The notes under the pieces were generated by a model. It searched no databases and was not told the origin of the DNA. It saw only the letters and a program-made list of their open reading frames with translations. A program made the position numbers and the translations under genes. From Gluconobacter thailandicus F149-1 = NBRC 100600 (GTDB lineage Bacteria; Pseudomonadota; Alphaproteobacteria; Acetobacterales; Acetobacteraceae): DNA of 46,354 nt. The stretch's first letter is position 1. Each line of letters opens with the position of its first letter. The stretch is taken from NCBI RefSeq assembly GCF_000964465.1, contig NZ_BANH01000042.1:1-46354 (forward strand), read 5' to 3'. This document shows positions 23,758 to 32,733 of this stretch, piece by piece.

Positions 23758-26384
23758 GTCCTGTCTCCTGTGGCGAGGCGTTTAAGATCATATAGCGCGG
23801 CGAGCGCTTCCCGGGGAGAGAGATCATCGGGATTCAGCGTCGTGAGGGCATCGAGAGCAGCGGACTGTGGCGCAGGTGTCTCAATGGCCGGGTCTGGCGT
23901 CTCTTCAACGGCTTCGAACAGCGGCAGGGAAGACCGTGCTTCTGCCTGTTCGCGCTCGAATGTTGCCAGCAGGCGGGAGGCGCGATTGACGACGGATTGC
24001 GGAATGCCAGCAAGCTTGGCGACATGCAGGCCCCAGCTTTTCCGCGCCGATCCCGGGCGCACCTCATGCTGGAAGATGACTTCCCCGCGCCATTCCTTCA
24101 CCGCCATGGTGTATGGCGCGAGGCGGGGAAGGAACTCCGTCAGTGCGCCAAGCTCATGGAAATGCGTGGCGAAAATTGTGCGGGAGCCGAGTTGCGTATG
24201 CAGTGCTTCGAGCGTGGCCCAGGCAATGGAAAGACCATCCAGCGTTGCGGTGCCGCGACCAATTTCATCGACGACGACGAGGGATTTCGGTCCGGCCTGA
24301 TTGAGAATGGCGGCGGTCTCGGTCATTTCGACCATGAAAGTTGAGCGGCCTCGGGCGAGGTCATCCGCGCCGCCTACGCGGGAAAACAGCCGGTCTACAA
24401 CGCCGATTTTGGCGCTCTTTGCGGGAACAGGTAGTCCCGCTTGCGCCATGATGACAGCCAGAGCTGTCTGGCGGAGGAATGTCGATTTACCGGCCATATT
24501 GGGGCCGGTGAGGAGCATGGCCCGATGTTCGGGTGGCAGCTTGCAGTCATTGGGAATGAAGCGCGCGTCTGCACTCCCCGACTCTGCAAGTGCGGCTTCC
24601 ACGACGGGATGGCGACAGGCGATGAGTTCGAAATCCGTTCCGTCCGTGACTTCAGGGCGGCACCATGATCCGCCTTCGGACAGGAGCCCGCAGGAGCGCA
24701 GAACGTCCGCCAGAGCAAGAAATTCTGCCACTTCGTCCAGAGCGGGGGTCTGGAGAATATGCGCGCAGAGTTCGGCGAAGAGGCGACGTTCCAGGGCGCT
24801 GGCCTTATCGGCAGCCTCCAGAATGGCGCGGTCCAGAGCGGCAAGTTCTTCTGTTGAGAAACGGGCGAGGCTTGCCGTTCCCTGACGGAAGGACAGTTCA
24901 GGCCGATCCTTCAGCTTCGCCCCTGCGGCGGACGGAACTTCGATCACGTAGCCGAGCTGGGCGTGATGGCGGATCTTAAGATTGCCGATGCCGTATTCTT
25001 CTGACAGTCGTCCCTGAAGCGCTGCGACGATCCGGCGGCTCTCGTCCCGGAGGGTGCGATAGCGATCCAGTTCCGAATCAAATCCGGCGGCAATGAACCC
25101 GCCGTCTTCGATACGGGCAGGAAGATCCTCGGCGACCGCAGCCTTCAGGCGATCGAGCAGGGTGTCGGCTCTGCCGTACAATCCGGCTGTCAGGGTACGA
25201 ATCAGGGTCGGGGTTTGTTCATCGCAAACGGGTTGCAATAGGCCGGTGAGGTCGTCTGCGGCGATCAGCGTGTCCCGAATGGCGGCAAGGTCGCGGGGCT
25301 GGCCGCGCCCGGCAGACAGGCGTCCTAGCGCGCGCGCCGGATCGGGCGTGCGTTTGAGGATGTTACCCAGCGATCCCACGAGGCCCGGAACGGCCTGGAG
25401 CCACAGCCATGCGTTTTGTCGGTCGGTGATCTGTTGGGCGTTGGTGAGCGGTGAGGACAGCCATTGTGAAAGCAGGCGTGAGCCGGCGGCTGTAGCCGTG
25501 CGGGAAACAACGCCAAACAGGCTGTATTTTGTCTCCCCATCTCGGGTGCGAAGAATGTCGAGGCTGGCGCGGGTCGCCGGGTCGATTCCCAGAACGCCAC
25601 TGACACCTTGTGGAATGGGGCGGGAAAGGCGTGGAAGGGCACCAGCCTGGCTGCGTTGGACGTAATTCAGTGCCATGGCACAGGCGATGGCCTGTTCGTC
25701 CGGGAAGTCTCCCAGTGCATCAAGCTGGGCGACGCCATAGGCGCGGGCGATCAGGGTGCGGGCACTGTCGATGGTCGGCGGGACGGCAACCGGAGCAAGG
25801 CGGCTCGCATGGTCAGCGGGAATGAGTTCCGGATCGGACAGAACTTCCGCTGCGTCGAGCCGGGCCATGAGTTCCGGTAGTGCGGCTTCCGGCACGGATG
25901 TTGTTTCAAATGCACCCGTCGAAATGTCGATCCAGGCGGCGCCGATCATGTTGGACCGGCGAGTCCCGGAGCGGGCAATGGCCAGCAGAAGATTGGCTCG
26001 TCCGGCTTCCAGGAGTTCGTCTTCGGTCAGCGTACCGGGTGTGACAACGCGGACGATGGCACGGGGGAGAGGACCTTTCTGGCCCTTTTGCGGAGTCTGC
26101 GTCTGTTCGGCCACGGCGACACGGAAGCCGCGGCGGATCAGGCGGGAGAGATAGGCCGGCGCTGCCGCGACTGGCACGCCACACATCGGGATCGGTTCGC
26201 CGTTATGGTTGCCACGGGCTGTCAGCGCGATATCGAGCGCCATGGCTGCTGCCTGGGCGTCACCGAAGAAAAGCTCGTAGAAATCCCCCATGCGGAAGAA
26301 CAGCAGGGCATCCGGCTCCTGATGCTTCAGGTCAAACCACTGAGCCATGGATGGCGTGGCATTCGCAGCAGAAGGCAGGGGCAT
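23754..26384 (-). CDS. mutS: DNA mismatch repair protein MutS
   Basis: An 876-aa mismatch recognition ATPase. The N-terminal mismatch-binding motif is FFRMGDFYELFFGDA (Phe-x-Glu form), the connector, lever and clamp domains follow, and the C-terminal ABC-type ATPase has Walker A TGPNMAGKSTFLRQ, TFMVEMTETA, Walker B VVVDEIGRGTATLDG and FATHFHEL. The length is that of a full MutS1 with its tail. Its stop overlaps the glnD start, an arrangement that would couple translation of the two. No mutL is visible in the window. Confidence 0.97.
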   Translation of the reverse strand: MPLPSAANATPSMAQWFDLKHQEPDALLFFRMGDFYELFFGDAQAAAMALDIALTARGNHNGEPIPMCGVPVAAAPAYLSRLIRRGFRVAVAEQTQTPQKGQKGPLPRAIVRVVTPGTLTEDELLEAGRANLLLAIARSGTRRSNMIGAAWIDISTGAFETTSVPEAALPELMARLDAAEVLSDPELIPADHASRLAPVAVPPTIDSARTLIARAYGVAQLDALGDFPDEQAIACAMALNYVQRSQAGALPRLSRPIPQGVSGVLGIDPATRASLDILRTRDGETKYSLFGVVSRTATAAGSRLLSQWLSSPLTNAQQITDRQNAWLWLQAVPGLVGSLGNILKRTPDPARALGRLSAGRGQPRDLAAIRDTLIAADDLTGLLQPVCDEQTPTLIRTLTAGLYGRADTLLDRLKAAVAEDLPARIEDGGFIAAGFDSELDRYRTLRDESRRIVAALQGRLSEEYGIGNLKIRHHAQLGYVIEVPSAAGAKLKDRPELSFRQGTASLARFSTEELAALDRAILEAADKASALERRLFAELCAHILQTPALDEVAEFLALADVLRSCGLLSEGGSWCRPEVTDGTDFELIACRHPVVEAALAESGSADARFIPNDCKLPPEHRAMLLTGPNMAGKSTFLRQTALAVIMAQAGLPVPAKSAKIGVVDRLFSRVGGADDLARGRSTFMVEMTETAAILNQAGPKSLVVVDEIGRGTATLDGLSIAWATLEALHTQLGSRTIFATHFHELGALTEFLPRLAPYTMAVKEWRGEVIFQHEVRPGSARKSWGLHVAKLAGIPQSVVNRASRLLATFEREQAEARSSLPLFEAVEETPDPAIETPAPQSAALDALTTLNPDDLSPREALAALYDLKRLATGDRT

Positions 26385-26445
26385 GAACGTGCCGATGGGT
26401 CCAGTCTCCGATGGTGAATGGGGAGGGGCGGCAAAGTACCCTGTC

Positions 26446-26469
26446 CCTGCCGGTGTGTGAACCGGCAGG
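26446..26469. terminator. Perfect hairpin downstream of murJ
   Basis: CCTGCCGGT (26446-26454) and ACCGGCAGG (26461-26469) form a 9-bp perfect stem with a 6-nt loop, 10 bp past the murJ stop and before mutS. No T-run follows, so it may be a weak or Rho-assisted terminator or an RNA-stabilising end. Confidence 0.55.
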
Positions 26470-26478
26470 ATGGATCTC

Positions 26479-28035
26479 TTATCGTGTCCGGCGTCGGGCG
26501 ATGCGCGTTTGCAACGCTGCGGCTGCGTCCCGAAGTTTCACGACCTTCAGAGCGTCCAGGGAAACGGCATAAACCACGCCGCCAAAAACGATCAGTGCAC
26601 CAAGCATGCTCAGGCGCCACACACCATGCCAGTAAGGAAGATCCGGGGCGACGAACTTCTGGGCGGCAGCAACCCATAGTCCCATCATGATGGCAGCTCC
26701 GACGATACGTGTGACGCGACTTTTCAGGCGAGGGTCAGGTTTGAAAACGTCACGCCGACGAAGAAGAACGGCCAGAATGGCAACGTTGACAATAGCGGCG
26801 ATTGTGCTGGCCAGCGGAGGGCCGACATGGGCGAGCGGTTTGTACAGCGCAAGATTGAGGACGAGGTTCAGGGCTAGCGTGAAGAAGCCGATCCGAACTG
26901 GTGTACTGGTGTCGCCCTCTGCGAAGAAACCCGGTGAAAACACCTTGATGAGCACGAAGGCAGGCAGCCCAAGCGCATAAGCGCGAAGGGACTGAGCGGA
27001 TTTCATGGCGTCTGCAACCGTGAAGTGCCCGTAGCTGAAGAGACCAGCCATGATGGATGGCGCAAGCGCAATCAGCCCGATCGTGGCCGGCAATGTCAGG
27101 AGGAGTGAGTAATCAAGAGCCCTGTTCATGCTGGCGTGGAGAGAGGCGCGGTCCTTGTTGGCGACATGCCGTGTCAGGAGCGGCAGGAGCGTTGTGCCAG
27201 CCGCAGCACCCAAAACGCCGAGCGGAAGCTGGTTGATACGATCCGCGAAGTACAGGATGGAGGGGGTGCCAACGGGTAACAGGGTGGAAATGTTCATATC
27301 CACTGTCAGGTTTAGCTGTGTGACGCCTGATCCCACTAACCCCGGTCCCATCCGGCGCATTAGATCACGAATATCCTTTGAGAGTGATGGACGAACGAAG
27401 TGAGGGGCAACGCCTACCCGATGCGCAGCCCAGTACAGCGCCCCAAGTTGGACGACGCCTGAAATCGTAACGGCCCAGGCGCTGGTGAGGGCAACATTAT
27501 GCCAGACATACGCCCCCAGAAAAATGGCAGTGATGCCGATGACGTTAAAGCTCAAATAGGCTGCCGAAGCGGCACCAAATTTTCCCAAACCATTAAGTGC
27601 GCCAGAAACAAGAGCCGCTGCGCAGATCATAATCATGTAAGGGAAAGTAATCTGCGTTAGTTCGAGGGCGATTCTAAATCGTTCTCCCTGCAGGCCCGTT
27701 GCGAGAACTGGAATAATAAACGGCATGAACAGTTCGCATAGAACGGTCAGAATCACGAGCCATGCGACGAGCGTCGAGAGAGCCTGCCCCGCGAAACGCA
27801 GGGCTGCGGTACGCCCTTCCGTTTCATATTTCGCTGTGAACATCGGGACAAAGGCGGCGTTGAATGCGCCTTCGCCAAAGAGGCGCCGGAACATGTTGGG
27901 CAGACGCAGAGAGACCAGATAGGCGTCCTGCACCGGGCCTGCGCCCAGAAAAGCTGCGAGAAGCTGGTCACGGATCAGGCCCAGAACACGCGAAAGCATG
28001 GTCCAGCTGCCAACAGTCAGGAAATTGCGAAGCAT
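26479..28035 (-). CDS. murJ: Lipid II flippase MurJ
   Basis: A 518-aa MOP-superfamily membrane protein with about 14 helices that flips lipid II across the inner membrane for peptidoglycan synthesis. The N-terminal MLRNFLTVGSWTMLSRVLGL, then IRDQLLAAFLGAG and LRLPNMFRRLFGEGAFNAAFVPMF are signature MviN/MurJ sequences, including the conserved Arg residues of the central cavity. GVLGAAAGTTLLPLLTRHVA and FFAEGDTSTPVRIG are also typical. It stands alone on minus, upstream of mutS-glnD and separated from them by a hairpin. Confidence 0.96.
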   Translation of the reverse strand: MLRNFLTVGSWTMLSRVLGLIRDQLLAAFLGAGPVQDAYLVSLRLPNMFRRLFGEGAFNAAFVPMFTAKYETEGRTAALRFAGQALSTLVAWLVILTVLCELFMPFIIPVLATGLQGERFRIALELTQITFPYMIMICAAALVSGALNGLGKFGAASAAYLSFNVIGITAIFLGAYVWHNVALTSAWAVTISGVVQLGALYWAAHRVGVAPHFVRPSLSKDIRDLMRRMGPGLVGSGVTQLNLTVDMNISTLLPVGTPSILYFADRINQLPLGVLGAAAGTTLLPLLTRHVANKDRASLHASMNRALDYSLLLTLPATIGLIALAPSIMAGLFSYGHFTVADAMKSAQSLRAYALGLPAFVLIKVFSPGFFAEGDTSTPVRIGFFTLALNLVLNLALYKPLAHVGPPLASTIAAIVNVAILAVLLRRRDVFKPDPRLKSRVTRIVGAAIMMGLWVAAAQKFVAPDLPYWHGVWRLSMLGALIVFGGVVYAVSLDALKVVKLRDAAAALQTRIARRRTR

Positions 28036-28099
28036 TTCCCGTCTCTAGCCTATCCCGCGGGCGGGTAACATATCCTCCTGAGGGCTGGAGGAACGATTT

Positions 28100-28336
28100 T
28101 TATCGCAGAACGGTTTCCCTGGCGTACAGCTTTTCAGAAGGACGGGTCATGCTCGGACGAACAGCGGCAAGACCGATGCAGAGCAGGACAATTTCCAGCG
28201 TCAGCATCACACTGGCCCAGAAAATTCCGGGAAGTCCCAGAAAGCTTGAAACGTGATGGGCGACAGACGGTGTGAGCGCGCCGAGGGCGGCGACGACCAG
28301 CAGCGGCAGAATAGGGCGGAGAACAGACACCGTCAT
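28100..28336 (-). CDS. Small membrane protein (78 aa), hypothetical
   Basis: A 78-aa protein with two predicted membrane helices (LRPILPLLVVAALGALTPSV and the segment GIFWASVMLTLEIVLLCIGLAAV) and a basic C-terminal tail. A perfect AGGAGG stands 7 nt before the ATG, strong evidence that it is translated. I do not recognise the family. It is encoded 64 nt upstream of murJ on the same strand and divergent from the DUF4112 gene, so it could be co-transcribed with murJ. Confidence 0.75.
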   Translation of the reverse strand: MTVSVLRPILPLLVVAALGALTPSVAHHVSSFLGLPGIFWASVMLTLEIVLLCIGLAAVRPSMTRPSEKLYARETVLR

Positions 28337-28441
28337 GACAAGCCTCCTGTCATATTGCTGTCATGAAGCTCGCGTTTTTTGGTGCGCAGCGTCAAGGAAA
28401 AAGACGCAACTTGCGATGCCATTGCTGTGTTGTTTTGTATC

Positions 28442-28897
28442 ATGATCAAAACTTCGTTCACCACGTCTCCATCCAGCACTGAAGACCTCATGCAAAGGCT
28501 GCAGAAGCTTCGGCGGCTGGCCTGGATTTTGAATGCTGCGGTGCGCATTCCCGGTTTGCGCCTGCGAGCAGGCGTCGATACGATTCTGGGCCTTATTCCG
28601 GGAGGAGGGCTCGCTCTCGGGACGCTTCTTTCGCTTTACATCGTATGGGAAGGCCATCGGATGGGCGTTGGAACACGTACTGTCCGTAAAATGCTGCTGA
28701 ATGTGGGAATCGAAGCTGTTCTTGGTGTGGTGCCATTCCTCGGGGATGTGTTTGACACCGTCTTCAAGGCTGATCTGCGGAATGTCGCCCTGATAGAGCA
28801 GGCGCTGATGCAAACGACATTCCGGGATGGCGCGGACTCAGTGATCGAGAAGAACCCGGCGGATGGCCTCTTCTACCCGTCCAGAGGTGGGTTTTGA
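28442..28897 (+). CDS. DUF4112 family membrane protein
   Basis: About 151 aa matching the DUF4112 family: LRRLAWILNAAVRIPGLRLR, then AGVDTILGLIPGGGLALGTLLSLYIV, RKMLLNVGIEAVLGVVPFLG, and DVFDTVFKADLRNVALIEQ. The family has two hydrophobic stretches around GLIPG and VPFLGD motifs and no known function. The ATG at 28442 is chosen over an upstream TTG; a further ATG at 28490 starts right at the conserved domain. Its last 60 bp overlap the 3' end of the convergent glutathione peroxidase gene. Confidence 0.85.
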   Translation: MIKTSFTTSPSSTEDLMQRLQKLRRLAWILNAAVRIPGLRLRAGVDTILGLIPGGGLALGTLLSLYIVWEGHRMGVGTRTVRKMLLNVGIEAVLGVVPFLGDVFDTVFKADLRNVALIEQALMQTTFRDGADSVIEKNPADGLFYPSRGGF

Positions 28898-29332
28898 CAA
28901 AGGTGTAAACCAGCGATTCAGTTTGCCATTACGGCCGATCAGATATTTGTAGAAATTCCAGCGTGGCCGGGAAAGAAAGCCGCCTTCCTGGCGCAGCCAC
29001 TGGAAAAGAGGCACTGCGTCTGACCCTTTGACATGCGACTTGGCGGCCATTGGAAATGTCACACCGTAATTTCGATAGCAGAATGTCTTGATGTCTTCTG
29101 CAGAGCCTGGCTCCTGTTCGCCAAAATCGTTTGAGGGCACACCGAGCACCATCAGGCCTTCCGCATAGTCTCTGCCGTAACGGGACCACAGATGTTGCAG
29201 GTCCTCATACTGAGGCGTGAAGCCGCATTTGGAAGCCGTGTTGACGATAAGCAGCGGACGGCCACGATAGGCCGAGAGGTCGATGGTTTCACCTGACAGG
29301 CCCGGCAGGTGGAAGTCATAGGCACAGGACAT
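28838..29332 (-). CDS. Glutathione peroxidase family protein
   Basis: A 164-aa thioredoxin-fold peroxidase that reduces hydrogen peroxide or organic hydroperoxides. The peroxidatic cysteine is C36 in VNTASKCGFTPQY, the catalytic-tetrad Gln is near 73 in FGEQEPGS, and the Trp/Asn pair lies in RWNFYKYLI. A family-typical resolving Cys (CYRNYGV) is present, so it may use thioredoxin rather than glutathione. The start ATG 29332 has GAGGGAG upstream. It is divergent from the nucleoside transporter and overlaps the DUF4112 gene at its 3' end. Confidence 0.94.
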   Translation of the reverse strand: MSCAYDFHLPGLSGETIDLSAYRGRPLLIVNTASKCGFTPQYEDLQHLWSRYGRDYAEGLMVLGVPSNDFGEQEPGSAEDIKTFCYRNYGVTFPMAAKSHVKGSDAVPLFQWLRQEGGFLSRPRWNFYKYLIGRNGKLNRWFTPLSKPTSGRVEEAIRRVLLDH

Positions 29333-29460
29333 GGTTTCTCCCTCTCGTTTGAGATGAGTGTAATGCCATAAGGCACATGAGGCGAGAGGAGGGCTGGACA
29401 CGGCGCTGTCATGCAGACAGGTTGTGGAACCGTTCTGTCTCTGAAAGGGAGCTTCTGTTC

Positions 29461-30666
29461 GTGATCCTGCGCGTCCTGATCGGCATGGCTGGTCTTCTCT
29501 GTCTTGGCGCGCTTCTTTCCACGAACCGCAGGGCCATTGACTGGACGCTGGTTGCGCGCGCGCTTGCCCTTCAGGTGGCTATTGCTGCTGTCGTTCTTTG
29601 GGTGCCCATGGGTGCTCATGCCCTGCATCTGGTGTCGGATGGCGTCACAAAAATCCTTTCTTATGGGGATCAGGGGAGCGCATTCCTGTTTGGTGGTCTG
29701 GTCGGACCGAAGATGGATACGGTCTTTGGCGATGGCGGTTTTATTTTTGCCCTGAAGGTCCTGCCAGAGATCGTTTACGTGGCAGCTTTATTGGGCTTGT
29801 TGCAGCACTGGGGTGTTCTTCAGTTCCTGTCCCGGATCATTGGTGGTGGGCTGGCAAAAATTCTAGGTACGACTCAGCTTGAGTCGTTCTCAGCGGTTCT
29901 GACGATCTTTCTGGGCCAGAGCGAAATGCCTATCGCTCTTCAGACTTGTCTCGCAGGGCTGTCGATGGGTGAACTGGCCACTGTCCTGTGCAGTGGTACG
30001 TCTTCTATCGCCGGGTCTGTTCTTGCGGGATACGCCTCTCTTGGTGTGCCGATGGAGAACCTTTTGGCGGCATCTGCCATGGCCATTCCCGGTGGTTTGT
30101 TGTTTTCCCGGGTGCTGTTTCCCGGTCCACGTCATGCCAGTACGGAAATCGCCGGGGCCGACCACGGGCATCACAGCATGTTCGAAGCCTTGGCCGAAGG
30201 CGCGATGAATGGCGCGAAAATTGCTGTGGCAGTGGGGGCGGTACTGATCGCCTTTGTGGGCGTCATTGCCCTGACCAATGGCCTTCTGGCGATGATCGGG
30301 CTGTCTCTGACGCAGATCCTTGGGATGGTTTTTGCGCCCTTCGCGTGGCTGATGGGTGTTCCGTGGTCCGAGTGTGTGGCGGCTGGCGGACTGCTGGGGC
30401 AGAAGATCGCGTTCAATGAGTTCGTGGCATACGTAAACCTGTCACCGATGATCCACGCGCACGCTCTGTCACATCGAACGATTACGATCCTGTCTTTTGC
30501 GTTGTGTGGGTTTGCTAATATTTCCACGATCGGAATTCTGATCGGCGCGTTCGGGAGCGCGGAACCACGTCGGCGTACGGATGTGGCGAAGCTGGCTGTC
30601 CGGGCCGTTGTGGCAGGAACGCTTTCCAATGCCATGAGCGCTGTTATCGCTGGGCTGTTTGTCTGA
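29461..30666 (+). CDS. CNT family (NupC-like) nucleoside transporter
   Basis: About 401 aa with roughly ten membrane segments. It is a concentrative nucleoside transporter that takes up nucleosides with protons or sodium. Family regions are LALQVAIAAVVLWVPMG, the gate motif GSAFLFGGLVG, LESFSAVLTIFLGQSEMPI, LCSGTSSIAGSVLAGYASLG, and CGFANISTIGILIGAFG. An in-frame ATG lies at 29377, but GTG 29461 has AGGGAG upstream and gives the usual N-terminus (MILRVLIGMAGLL with NRRAIDW), so I prefer it. The gene stands alone, and no nucleoside-catabolic gene is adjacent. Confidence 0.92.
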   Translation: MILRVLIGMAGLLCLGALLSTNRRAIDWTLVARALALQVAIAAVVLWVPMGAHALHLVSDGVTKILSYGDQGSAFLFGGLVGPKMDTVFGDGGFIFALKVLPEIVYVAALLGLLQHWGVLQFLSRIIGGGLAKILGTTQLESFSAVLTIFLGQSEMPIALQTCLAGLSMGELATVLCSGTSSIAGSVLAGYASLGVPMENLLAASAMAIPGGLLFSRVLFPGPRHASTEIAGADHGHHSMFEALAEGAMNGAKIAVAVGAVLIAFVGVIALTNGLLAMIGLSLTQILGMVFAPFAWLMGVPWSECVAAGGLLGQKIAFNEFVAYVNLSPMIHAHALSHRTITILSFALCGFANISTIGILIGAFGSAEPRRRTDVAKLAVRAVVAGTLSNAMSAVIAGLFV

Positions 30667-30695
30667 TCCAGCTTTTTGCGGGTGTTCTAGAGAGG

Positions 30696-30887
30696 TTAAG
30701 ACTTCGGCGATGTTTTTCTGAAAATGAGCGTCGCCCATAGGGAAGTTGCAGTGATCCCGACCCATTCCCAGAAGTGAAAGCTGCTGAAGACGTTTTCTCC
30801 GGTCGTGAAGAATTTCAGCAGGTTGACGCTCATTCCAAGCAGAGAAAAAATGAGCATCGCCAGAAAAGAGTGCCACGAGAGCTTCAT
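30696..30887 (-). CDS. Small membrane protein (63 aa), hypothetical
   Basis: A 63-aa protein with two membrane helices (SFLAMLIFSLLGMSVNLLKF and FWEWVGITATSLWATLIF) and a basic end. AAAGGAG is placed 5-6 nt before the ATG, which supports translation. The family is not recognised. It lies just after the convergent nucleoside transporter and downstream of gpsA on the same strand with a 23-nt gap, so it may be the last gene of the tsaD-rlmJ-gpsA unit. Confidence 0.72.
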   Translation of the reverse strand: MKLSWHSFLAMLIFSLLGMSVNLLKFFTTGENVFSSFHFWEWVGITATSLWATLIFRKTSPKS

Positions 30888-30910
30888 ATTTCTCCTTTCA
30901 ATATAAGGGG

Positions 30911-31888
30911 CTACTCCACGGTTGGCGGGCGGTCCAGTAGCAGGGACCGGGCTTCATCAATCGTCAGCTTTTCTGACAGCAGATGCGTCACGGTTTCGAT
31001 GATAGGCACCTGGACGTTCAGCCTATGAGCCAAAGCCACGAGTGCCGGAGCCGTTAGAACGCCCTCAGCCACGGTTGTGCGGGAGGCGAGAATGTCCGCC
31101 AGAGAGCGGCCTTCACCAAGTTCGACGCCAAGGCTGTAGTTTCGTGATCCACGGCCGGTGCAGGTCAGGATCAGATCGCCAACGCCGGACAGACCTGCAA
31201 GAGTGGATGCCCGGCCGCCAAGCGCTTCGGCCAGACGGGCGATTTCCGCGACAGCCCGTGTGATGAGGGCGGCGCGGCCATTCTCGCCAAGGCCTGCTCC
31301 GATGACGATGCCTGCTCCTAGCGCCACAACGTTCTTTGCAGCTCCGGCAAGCTGGACGGCGGCAGTGTCCTGACTGGCATAGAGGCGGAAGGAAGAGGAA
31401 TTGAGCTGGCTGGCCAGATGCTGGGCGAGCGACAGATCCGCGCTTGCGAGCGTTGCGGCAGCGGGCAGGCCCTGGGCGACTTCAATGGCGAAATTCGGAC
31501 CTGACAGAACGGCTGTGGGCCGACCGGGCATTGTCTCAGCAAGGACGTCGAGGGGGAGGAGGGATGTGCCTTTTTCCAGCCCTTTGCAGCAGGTGATGAC
31601 GGGTATTCCGGGCGGCAAAGACCGTTCCAGCGCGGCTGAGACCTGCCGCGCGGTCTGAACGGGAACGACCAGAAGGACCATATCGGCCTGTGTTGGAAAC
31701 TCCCCTGTAACGTGCACGGTATCGGGCAGGCGGATGCCGGGCAGGCGGGGAAGCTCCCGGACTTCGGGGGTAACCGGCGAGCGCATCCAGAGCGTCACAC
31801 GGGCACCTGTGCGGGCAGCGGCGCAGGCAAGGGCTGTTCCCCAGGCGCCTGCTCCGATGACGGCGATATGGCGACCTGTCATGGTCAT
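30911..31888 (-). CDS. gpsA: NAD(P)-dependent glycerol-3-phosphate dehydrogenase
   Basis: A 325-aa cytoplasmic enzyme reducing dihydroxyacetone phosphate to sn-glycerol-3-phosphate for phospholipid synthesis. The Rossmann motif is IAVIGAGAWGTALA. Other diagnostic stretches are ITCCKGLEKGT, VLSGPNFAIEVAQGLPAAAT, the catalytic-lysine region AGAAKNVVALGAGIV-G, and LSGVGDLILTCTGRGSRNY. The start overlaps the rlmJ stop (ATGA), so the genes are co-translated. An ATG two codons later is an alternative. Confidence 0.96.
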   Translation of the reverse strand: MTMTGRHIAVIGAGAWGTALACAAARTGARVTLWMRSPVTPEVRELPRLPGIRLPDTVHVTGEFPTQADMVLLVVPVQTARQVSAALERSLPPGIPVITCCKGLEKGTSLLPLDVLAETMPGRPTAVLSGPNFAIEVAQGLPAAATLASADLSLAQHLASQLNSSSFRLYASQDTAAVQLAGAAKNVVALGAGIVIGAGLGENGRAALITRAVAEIARLAEALGGRASTLAGLSGVGDLILTCTGRGSRNYSLGVELGEGRSLADILASRTTVAEGVLTAPALVALAHRLNVQVPIIETVTHLLSEKLTIDEARSLLLDRPPTVE

Positions 31889-32709
31889 TCTTCGGCCAGT
31901 CGTTCGATATGCACCTGCATGTCTTCACGGTCCTCCGTGGCCAATTCTGTTTTCATTGCTTCCAGAATGGCACGAGCCTCGTTCTCAAACCCATATGGGG
32001 CATTCACGACCAGCATGCCACATCCGTTCAACCGGGATGGGTCGAGAGCAGGACGCAACAGGAATTCACAGGCGATGATGTCCCGAATGCCGGCATCCGT
32101 CAGGGCATTGTAGAAGGCGCGGACGGGTGTGCGATGCTTGATCGGGTACCAGACCGCCACGATTCCAGCCCGGAACCGGTTGCGGATGAGCGAAACAGCC
32201 TGCGCGCATTGCTGGAAATCATCCAGTTTCTCAAAAGGCGGGTCGATCAGAACCAGGCCGCGCTTCAGGTGCTTTGGTGGCAGGAGCGCGCGCAGTGCTT
32301 CATAGCCATTGCGATGATGGATGGAGACCTGCGGGTCATCCCTGAACAGGCGGCGCAGAGGGCGGACGTCTTCCGGGTGCAGTTCGCAGGCGATGAGTTC
32401 ATCCTGCGGGCGCAGGACATGGCGTGTGAAGGCTGGGGAGCCGGGATAGAGCCCGAGATCCCGAACCGCGGCCAGATAGTCCTGAAGCGCAGGGTCTTCC
32501 GACTCTTCCAGAAGGCCGATGCCCGTTTTCCACTCGCCGGTTTTCTGGGCTTCTTCGGAAGACAGGTCATATTGTCCGCAGCCGGCATGGGTGTCCAGAA
32601 CGCAGAACCCCGCTGGTTTGCGCGCGAGAGCTTTCAGAAGGACCAGAAGGATTGCGTGTTTGACGCAGTCCGCGAAGTTTCCCGCGTGGTAGGCGTGGCG
32701 GTAATTCAA
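31885..32709 (-). CDS. rlmJ: 23S rRNA (adenine-2030-N6)-methyltransferase
   Basis: A 274-aa SAM-dependent RNA methyltransferase. The N-terminus MNYRHAYHAGNFADCVKHAI is the RlmJ signature, LDTHAGCGQYDL holds the SAM-binding motif, and LVLIDPPFEK is the catalytic DPPF motif of N6-adenine methyltransferases. The start is TTG at 32709. It is fixed by protein conservation because the family begins exactly at this tyrosine-rich motif, although the ribosome-binding site is weak. It lies between tsaD and gpsA in the same direction. Confidence 0.94.
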   Translation of the reverse strand: MNYRHAYHAGNFADCVKHAILLVLLKALARKPAGFCVLDTHAGCGQYDLSSEEAQKTGEWKTGIGLLEESEDPALQDYLAAVRDLGLYPGSPAFTRHVLRPQDELIACELHPEDVRPLRRLFRDDPQVSIHHRNGYEALRALLPPKHLKRGLVLIDPPFEKLDDFQQCAQAVSLIRNRFRAGIVAVWYPIKHRTPVRAFYNALTDAGIRDIIACEFLLRPALDPSRLNGCGMLVVNAPYGFENEARAILEAMKTELATEDREDMQVHIERLAEE

Positions 32710-32733
32710 GGGATCTGTATTCCGGTTGTGATG

